DNA from: Chrysomallon squamiferum
Taxonomy: Eukaryota; Mollusca; Gastropoda; Neomphalida; Peltospiridae
Length of the DNA: 64,000 bases
Direction of reading: 5' to 3'
Assembly: GCA_012295275.1 (NCBI GenBank)
Contig: CM022665.1
Coordinates: 48,102,564 to 48,166,563, forward strand
Under the pieces are notes generated by a model. That model ran no database searches. It had not been told where the DNA came from and worked only from the letters and a program-made list of their open reading frames with translations. This document shows positions 28,001-38,135 of the stretch, piece by piece; position 1 is the first letter of the stretch; every line of letters begins with the position of its first letter. Position numbers and translations under genes: made by a program.

Positions 28001-30174
28001 ATTGACTAGTATTTCTAGTATTTATTGACTAGTGTTTCTAGTATTTATTGACTAGTATTTCTAGTATTTATTGACTAGTGTTTCTAGTATTTCTAATTGA
28101 ATACTCAAAGTAACAAACCCGTTCCTGTTCTTCCTGCTGTCTTCTTCTGTCTTCCACTGCCATCCTTCTCTCAATCTCACGACGTCGCATTTCCTCCATC
28201 TTGTGTCTCCTCAGCTCAAGCTGACGTTCTCTGTTCTCCTGGGCAATCCTCTGCTGCTCCTTCAGCTCCTCAAACTTTCTCTTCCTCTCCTGTTCCATGC
28301 GCTCTCGCGTGATTCGAACTCGCTCCTCTCTCTCCTTCTCCTTCTCTCTGCGAGCCGGGTCTGCGAACAACATCACGTTTAATACTCAGTCCTTTCACAA
28401 CACACATGTATACACACAAACACACATATACACACAAACACACATATATACACACAAACACACATATATACACTACTACTACTACTACTGAACTCTTAGT
28501 TCTTACAGTATTAAACATATATACACACAAACACACACATATACACACAAACACACATATATACACTACTACTACTACTACTGAATTCTTAGTTCTTACA
28601 GTATTAAATACATATACACACAAACACATACTACTGAACAACTCTTAGTTCTTACAGTATTAAACATATATACACACAAACATACACATATACACTACTA
28701 CTACTACTACTGAACTCTTAGTTCTTATAGTATTAAACATATATACACACAAACACACTACTACTACTACTGAACAACTCTCAGTTCTTACAGTATTACT
28801 ATCTCACCATTACATTTATCTTAACAGTGAAAAAGTTTTTCCATGTTTACATTTACAAAAAATGCTATCATACACATGTCAACATTAAACAACTCTACCA
28901 CACTGATATTTACAAAATTACTAAATGAATAATTAAGATGTTACACTTAGAAAATTACTAAGATATATATGTCAGTAATAAACAACTCTACCACACTGAT
29001 ATTTACAAAATTACTAAATGAATAATTAACAGTTTACATTTACCAAATAACTAAATGAATAATGAACAAATTTACATTTACAAACTAACTAATGTACATT
29101 TTAATAAACAACTCTAACATCATTACACATACAAACTCACTGTCCAATCTGACCTGAACAACTGTAACTTTTTACATTTACAAAATTACTATCACATAAT
29201 TATACTTTAATAATGAAAATATTTACATATCTTATACTATCTTATACATTTTAACAATAAACAAGCTCATCAGTTTTACATTCCAATGTAAATTTCAACA
29301 ACAAACAACCCCACACAACTACATTTACAAAATTACTGACAAACAAATTACAACAATGAACAAATTATTTACAAAAAATTATAACCACAGGCATCAACTC
29401 TACTATATTTACATTTACAAAATTATCACACACGAAGGTCTACATTTACAAAGTTACTGTTAAATGTATCTTCGTAAACAGCTTATCTTTTTCCGAAATG
29501 AACAATTAGAGAATTTCTTTTCAGGTTAGAATGAGAGAGAGTCTGGCCTCTTAGATGATAACAAATTTGTTTCACTTATGTCTTACAGCAATAAAGCACA
29601 AAACTAGCATGATGAGGACCAGACCATTAGTAAATGTAAATTATAGAATAGAGTTAGTTACCTTTTCCTCTGTACCGAGGACTCGTAGAGGACCGGCCAG
29701 AGTTAATGTACATTATAGAGTTACCTTTTCCTTTGTGAGGACTCGTTGAGGACCGGCCTCTGGCTGACGCTGGCTGGCTGTCTGTCTGGCTGCCCCGACA
29801 GCTCTCTCCAGACACTCCTGACAGTCGTGTGTCCACCGACTGACAGTCTGTGGCTCGTGGACTGTCCATGCTAACAGAGCGTGGACTATCCAATCCCGAT
29901 GTCATTCGCCTGGCGCTTGCATCACCTGCTGGACCAATGATTATACTGGGCGGAGTGGACTCACCAGTGTGGTCACCACTCATAGACATCGTCGTAGTAG
30001 CCGACCTCACATCATTGCTGGTCAGCTGGTCAGCGTGTTTGTAATCACTGCTAGCCACTGGACATTTTTCACGATATTGTGTATCTGAAAAAATTAAAAC
30101 ACGTTATTGACAATTTGTGATAATATCAACATTTCTATCCTGGATATGACAGATAGACAGACAGACAGACAGAC

Positions 30175-30243
<69 letters not shown>

Positions 30244-30971
30244 AATTTTTATAAAAATGTCTACAGTAATGCAAATATAAAATTACAAGATACTGTAAGC
30301 TTTATGATTTATCTGTCTAAAATGTGAAAATAAACATATATGCTAACGTGATATGTTCATACGTAGCAAAGTTACAATAAAACAATGATGTGAAACTATT
30401 TAATATGAACTGTTGACCACTTTCACTGTGACAGGTAGGTTACGACATGTATGTGACAATGGTGTGATACTGCTGACAGAACACGTCAGAGTGTATGAAA
30501 TTATATATAATTAACAAGTCAATAATCAGACACAGCCGATGTCCCTCGAACAACAAACATGAGTGAAAAACTCAGAAATACAATTACAAAATTTTCAGTA
30601 AGCAGGAAATACCATGGAAATTGTCCTCATAATACAAGTTACAAACATTCAGTACAATACACATCATTAATAATTACACAATACACATTCTCATAAACAC
30701 ACAATACACATTATAACAATACTGATTATAACACACAGATAACACATCAGTATTAATTTAACAGAATAAACCATAATAAACATACAGATATGCACATTAT
30801 CATAATCACATAACAAGTAGAGATCAGATACACTGTTACACAGGAACTGGTGGTGTTTTTCCAACTACTGATACAAAGATTAAACTAATGATAATCTCTG
30901 TACAAACTCATCTTGTGAACTGGAAACACAGGACACAAGTCATTTAGATTCTTTTAAATTACTGCTTGTAA

Positions 30972-31012
<41 letters not shown>

Positions 31013-34000
31013 TGTGTATGAAAGAGAGAATGCATGTGCATGTGCATGTGCTACTTCCAGAGTACAAGTAACGTATTAAAATGCACATTACTTGAAGTTT
31101 GTCAATAAACAAATTAAAAACTGTCCCAGGTAAATAACATAACTGACATGAAAAAAAAAAAAAAAAAAAGGCATGAAAATAAAACTGATATGAAACATAC
31201 AAACAAATATAACTGGTATGAAACACACAAACAAATATAATTGGTATGAAACAAAAAAATATAATTGGTATCAAACACAAATAAATATAACTGGTATCAA
31301 ACACATAAACAAATATAAATGGCATGAAACACATAAACAAATATAACTGGTATTAAAGACAAAACAAATATAACTGGTATCAAACACAAACAGATAACTG
31401 AAAAGAAAACATGTTCTACCTGTCAGTAACACAGGTAATTGTTTCAGCTCAAATCCTGCCTAGAAGAATTGATCCCTAGCCAGTAGGAAGACATCGCTAT
31501 GACAACAAGAAGCTGTATCAATGCGATAATCTCTGAATAAAGAGTTTTTCACAAATTACAGAACTCATTACATTAACAGTCATTATGAAAATGTTTCATA
31601 CACTTGAATGGACGTATCGACCAGGGAAATGTGTGCGTGCTCTGTAATCTTCAAACTGTTTACCTCGTTCTGTCATTTCACAGAGCAAAGCAAACTAAAA
31701 ACTGTCATTAGAGATAAAAACGTGCTTGGCATATAATAGAGTGTAATCCTTTTTTATTGTTTATTTATGCTGACATTTTCAAAGTGTTTACCTTCATCCA
31801 AATATGAAAATTTGTGATACACTTAATATACATAGTATACATCTGAGACAGTTTGTCCAGCATTGTGATTTCAGATAAATAATTAAAAAAATAACCGACT
31901 GATTCCTGTAAAAAGATGTTAAAACTATAAATATGATAGATTCCTATATATAAAGAGATGTATTACGTATATAGAGATGTGAAACTATAAACATAACAGA
32001 TTCCTATATATAAATAATGAATAAATGTGAGATTACAAATTAAAAAATTAAAAAAAAAAAACATTGACCTCTGTAAGCACACAGGTAAAACATCAGTTAC
32101 CTGAACCCAATGAGAAAAACATCACAGAACCAGCAGTTTAATGTTCTGAAAACATGTGAGGTGAAGGTGTCACAGTTTCACAAACACATTTACATAAAAA
32201 CATAACCTGACAATAATATTGATATCTACTCAAGCCTGCATCTGATGAAACAGTCCTGAACAATTCTTTGTTTAATAAAATCGACAGTGCACGGACTGTG
32301 GAATACTGACACTTACAAACTGTTTTGTGCACAGGCTGGTGGAAAGTCATTTTACAGTAAGTAATAAATAAATCAGGATGGAAAACAGACAAGAGAATAT
32401 GTTTGTGTGGAAAGAAAAATCAATAAAAACAGTACAAACTGACCTTGCCTACATGACACAACACAACAAGATAAATACCACTTGTGTAGCGCCAGCAAAC
32501 ACAAAACCTGGAAGATTAAAACACAGAACTCTTTCAAGTTCACTCCACTAAGCAACACATTTCCTTACCTCGTCACAGAGTAACAACAACAACAACAACA
32601 ACAACATCCAGCAAGCCGAGTGCCCTGATGAAAGTGTTCAGACGCAAGTGAAATATAGATTTTTACCTGAACCCAGCACTCGCTGAGTTGTTGGCAGCAA
32701 TCTGCGGTGTACGGGAAGCACAGATGTACAGTCCTATATACATAACAATGACAAAGTCCCAACAAGCTGTCCAAAAGACCTTTGTCAGTGTTGCGTGAAG
32801 TATCTGCCAGCCTGTGACACCCGGTCAACACTTACACATGCTTCCTCGTAAGAAATAATACAAGTCATCGATTCAGCACCGTCTTTGTGCCACACAAAGA
32901 CACTTCCTCTGAATAAAGGTCATTTCATTTTAATTTATAAAAATATAAAACCAATAACTACTATTGTTGTTACCTGATACTCACCAACTTTGATGTGAAA
33001 TGATGAAAGAAAAATATCTGATTGCGATACATGCAAAAAATTTAATAATTTAATTTATCAAAACAAATGAAATATTAATTCTTTAATTTTATAATATAAA
33101 CAAATTCCCTCAATTTTATAAAATAATTCTTTTATGTATTAAATTTTGTTATCATCTTACATAAAATTATGTCAACTCTTTAAAACTGCAGTTAAAAATA
33201 AATTTAAAATAATTTAAAAAATAAAAACAGACTTAGAAACCGAACAATTCTTACAGTTCAGCTACTGCTAGAAATTACTCAAGGATTTCAAAATTGATTC
33301 TATTTTAAAAACTGACTGTAAAATGAAAACATTATTCACAAAGAAAGTTTTAAACAGTAATGAGATTTTTAATCTATGGCTGAATCACAACGTGCTCTAG
33401 AATTAGACACACAATGGCTAGAAAGAAACTGTACAGTTGTTTATTAGCATCAGAGGAATTTTTAGTCATCTTCCCAAAGCCATAAACTAGAGCAAGTGAT
33501 AAACTAATCAGAAGATGCTGACAAATATTCTGACAGGAGATTTGATCCTGTGTCCTGTCAGAAGAATCACTGACAGAACTAAGAAATAGCCTGCAAGTGA
33601 TAAACTAATCAGAAGATGCTGACAAATATTCTGACAGGAGATTTGATCCTGTGTCCTGTCAGAAGAATCACTGACAGAACTAAGAAATAGCCTGACAGGA
33701 GATTTGATCCTGTGTCCTATCAGAAGAATCACTGACAGAACTAAGAAATATTCTGACAGGAGATTTGATCCTGTGTCCTGTCAGAAGAATCATTGACAGA
33801 ACTAAGAAATAGCCTGAAAGGAGATTTGATCCTGTGTCCTGTCAGAAGAATGACTGACAACTAAGAAATAGCCTGAAAGGAGATTTGATCCTGTGTCCTG
33901 TCAGAAGAATCACTGACAGAACTAAGAAATATTCTGACAGGAGATTTGATCCTGTGTCCTGTCAGACGAATGACTGACTGAACTAAGAAATAGCCTGAAA

Positions 34001-37000
34001 GGAGATTTGATCCTGTGTCCTGTCAGAAGAATCACTGATAGAACTAAGAAATAGCCTGACAGGAGATTTGATCCTGTGTCCTGTCAGAAGAATCACTGAC
34101 AGAACTAAGAAATAGCCTGAAAGGAGATTTGATCCTGTGTCCTGTCAGAAGAATCACTGACAGAACTAAGAAATAGCCTGACAGGAGATTTGATCCTGTG
34201 TCCTGTCAGAAGAATCACTGACAGAACTAAGAAATAGCCTGTCAGGATATTCGATCCTGTGTCCTGTCAGAAGAATCACTGACAGAACTAAGAAATAGCC
34301 TGTCAGGAGATTTGATCCTGTGTCCTGTCAGAAGAATCACTGATAGAACTAAGAAATAGCCTGACAGGAGATTTGATCCTGTGTCCTGTCAGAAGAATCA
34401 CTGATAGAACTAAGAAATAGCTTGACAGGATATTCGATCCTGTGTCCTATCAGAAGAATCACTGATAGAACTAAGAAATAGCCTGTCAGGATATTTGATC
34501 CTGTGTCCTGTCAGAAGAATCACTGACAGAACTAAGAAATAGCCTGACAGGATATTTGATCCTGTGTCCTGTCAGAAGAATCACTGACAGAACTAAGAAA
34601 TAGCCTGACAGGAGATTTGATCCTGTGTCCTGTCAGAAGAATCACTGACAGAACTAAGAAATAGCCTGACAGGAGATTTGATCCTGTGTCCTTTCATTCT
34701 CTAGAAATAGCCTGTCATCCTGTGTCCTATCAAATAATCACATAGACTGCTCCTGACATTTTTTTTCCTTTCATTCTCTAGTCACAGTTGTGTCATTTCA
34801 TCTTGTAATACCTGTTTACAAGCTTTTAATCTATGACAACTGCTGCATCCAGGTCTAACCTTTACATATATCATTTTTACACACTTACATTTCTTCTCAT
34901 ACAGTTTGCCCAAGTACACACTTAACTTTTAAAATCAGTTATTAAAAAGCATGTTTTAAAAGTTGTATCTATGGTACACACAGCGTATACATTAACAGGG
35001 TTCATATTTTAGCACATCAACTCAACTGTCTTGTTGCCCTCCTTACTTGCCTTAATGCCTCAAAATCTGAAAGATATCTTCAGCAATAAAGCTTCATGCC
35101 CATCACATAAACTATCTTGTTTCACTGACCCTGTCCAATAAAAACTGTGAAAACAGACGCATTTCTTGACATTTTTCTTTAATATTTTAAACAGAACAAT
35201 TCCCAAATGTGAGACAGCATCACAGACTCAGACATACTGGGTAATCACACAATGCTTCATCAAATGAGTTCAGTGTTATGTTAATTATGTATCACTATAG
35301 TCTTTACGTACAAGTAATTGTTTTTATGTACAGGTAATTCAAATAAAATTAGTTTCGATTAGATGTTGACCGCGATATAGCTACAACTTGTGACAACCTG
35401 AATAATTTCCTGGAAAACTTTATATAAATTAAGTTCCGGCATTCCAACAAAACTTGGTTCCCTAACATTTCTGATTAAACCCAAGACAAAACTAACAAAA
35501 GAAATAAAATTATATCCCCATTACAGTGTATTAATGTTTACTAATGGTAATAAATGCATCAAACCTTACAAAACTATAAAATAACATTTTAACAATTCAG
35601 TGTTTTAACATAACAAAGATGAAATACTTTTTATCTGACCATTTGTCAATGGTCCCTCTGTCCTGCAAACATTATTCATTTTGTAATCATTATCATGCAG
35701 AATTTATTAGTGGTTGTGAAGGTCAAGGTAGATCATAAAAACATCTGTGTGTATCAGTTAACAGTGTTCTACATTTATTGTCTCCGTACCTACTGCAGCC
35801 CACCTCATGCATATTCATTAACAGATGCACCGCAATGGACATATATTAAATATTCATTTTCTAAATGCATGTCAGCTGAATTTAATGATTAAATATAGAC
35901 TGAAAGAAACACTTATATTAAATATTCATATTGTAAATGTATGTCAGCTGAATTTAACAATTAAATATGGACTGATAGAAACACTTATTTTCCAGTTTGA
36001 TTTTAGGATGTATATAATACTAAAATTTATTTTGTGTGTGTGCATGTGTGCGTCTGCATGTGTGCTATAGAATCGGGTCTAAATTCCTGAAAAAAGGAGG
36101 TGAATCACCATGCAAGTTAAAATTAAATCTCCACGTCTGTAACTGTAAGTATCCACACTGCACGATAACACACAAAACTGTTTTCTGAGTAGTATAACTT
36201 CACCATATGTAAGCCTATAAATCTCAGTTCTACATTTCTTAACTATACATAAACATACATACATATACATAGCCAGAGATAGGTACAGATTTATATACAT
36301 ATAGACAGACTGATAGCCTCTGTTGTACATACAATTGTATCTCAGTTCTACATTTCTTAACTATACATAAACATACATACATATACATAGCCAGAGATAG
36401 GTACAGATTTATATACATATAGACAGACTGATAGCCTCTGTTGTACACACAGTTGTATCTCAGTTCTACATTTCTTAACTATATATAACCATACATACAT
36501 GCCAGAGATATATAAATGTATAGATAGATAGATAGACAGACAGATAGACAGATAGAAAGATTGATAGCCCCTGTTGTACATACCAATTGTATCTAACTGA
36601 TTAACTGAGAGATTCTTGGTAAAGCACCTGTTGGTCAGCGGACAGAACATTGTTACCTGTACAGGTAAGAAAAGAAGAGCAACACGCCAGGTACACAGAT
36701 ACAAGTGTGTCAGTGGGTGGTGTACTGGTAACAGTATCAGTGTCAGCTCACTGCCTCACGTTGTTTAGTTTACTCTCATGTTTCATCTTCTCACTCACCA
36801 CTCATTTCAGTGAGTAACAGTGAGCACTGTAACATGCGAGTGGAATACAAAAATACACTCACACAGAGAGACAGACAGACACACACACACAAGTACTAGA
36901 ATAAAGTCAAATACACATACATGTGTAATAATAAAGAAATATATATACACATACATACAAAGAGATAGACAAACACACAGACACACACAGAAACAGACAG

Positions 37001-38072
37001 ACAGAAGTGCTAAAATAAAGACAAATATACATACACAAGTGTAATAATAATAAAGAAAAATCCACACACACAGGGGATATTGTACAGGAAAGACAAAAAT
37101 ACACACAAAGTGCAATCATGTACAAATGAAGACATACACTCTACCTATAGTCTAGGTAAAGACAAACACATACACACATATCATTGGTTTTCTATTTCTT
37201 AACATACCAGAATAAAACAGAAACAAATACATTACAAAACAAAAAAAATCTGTATCAGTTACAAAAAAAATAAAATAAAAATAAAAACAATGGTCTATTT
37301 TAAAGTACGTGACTGTGACTGAGTTATAAAAACACACTATTTACATCTGCTGATGAAAAGGGTTGTCAAACCTGTGATACGTTGACAAGACAATTAAAAA
37401 CATTTGTTTTCAACACACGACTATTAAACACAGCCGCATGTGCAGTGATGAGTGAAATTTTGTCATTATGCAGTATGCACACTTAGTTAATTATCACTGT
37501 TCAAAACACGTACTCACTAATACACGTTTTAACATGTACAAAATCTATGTGTATATTTTCACTAAGATATTTAATTTTCAAACGTTCTCAACAGCTGTTA
37601 TCTTATGAAGATGAAGATTCTTAATTATATACAAAAAAAAAAAAAAAAAATAAGGTTCAGTCCACATTTCTGAACCTGTAGCAAATTTTCAAAAAATGTT
37701 TAAATGTACATGTGTGTTTAACACAAGTGTATTTGAATACTAGAATAATTCATTAATAAAACTGAGAGATTCTGCAGATAAACATCCTGCTGCTGCTAAT
37801 TAGTCTGCTGTGATGTTAAAAAACACAACACACAACAACAACAACAACTCGTAAGTGGAATTCTTAATGAATATATTTATAAACTGTTCTGATGTATTCA
37901 GCAATTAAACATATTCCAATGACTAATATTAATCATACAAGTTCATCACGATTCATTCAACTAGTATTAATCTAGCACAGTGCGGCTGTTTTTATTTTAC
38001 TTTACTTATAATATTAATTATTATTAATTATTATTATTTATTATTTATTATCATCATCATTATTATTATTAC

Positions 38073-38135
<63 letters not shown>

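Noticed and set aside
32138-32831. Minus-strand frames of 61-88 codons in MAP7 intron 1
   Set aside because: No splice-compatible edges or family motifs; exons 1 and 2 already join in phase.
33510-34700. Possible CRISPR-like array
   Set aside because: Units are contiguous 61-bp repeats with no unique spacers, in an animal intron.
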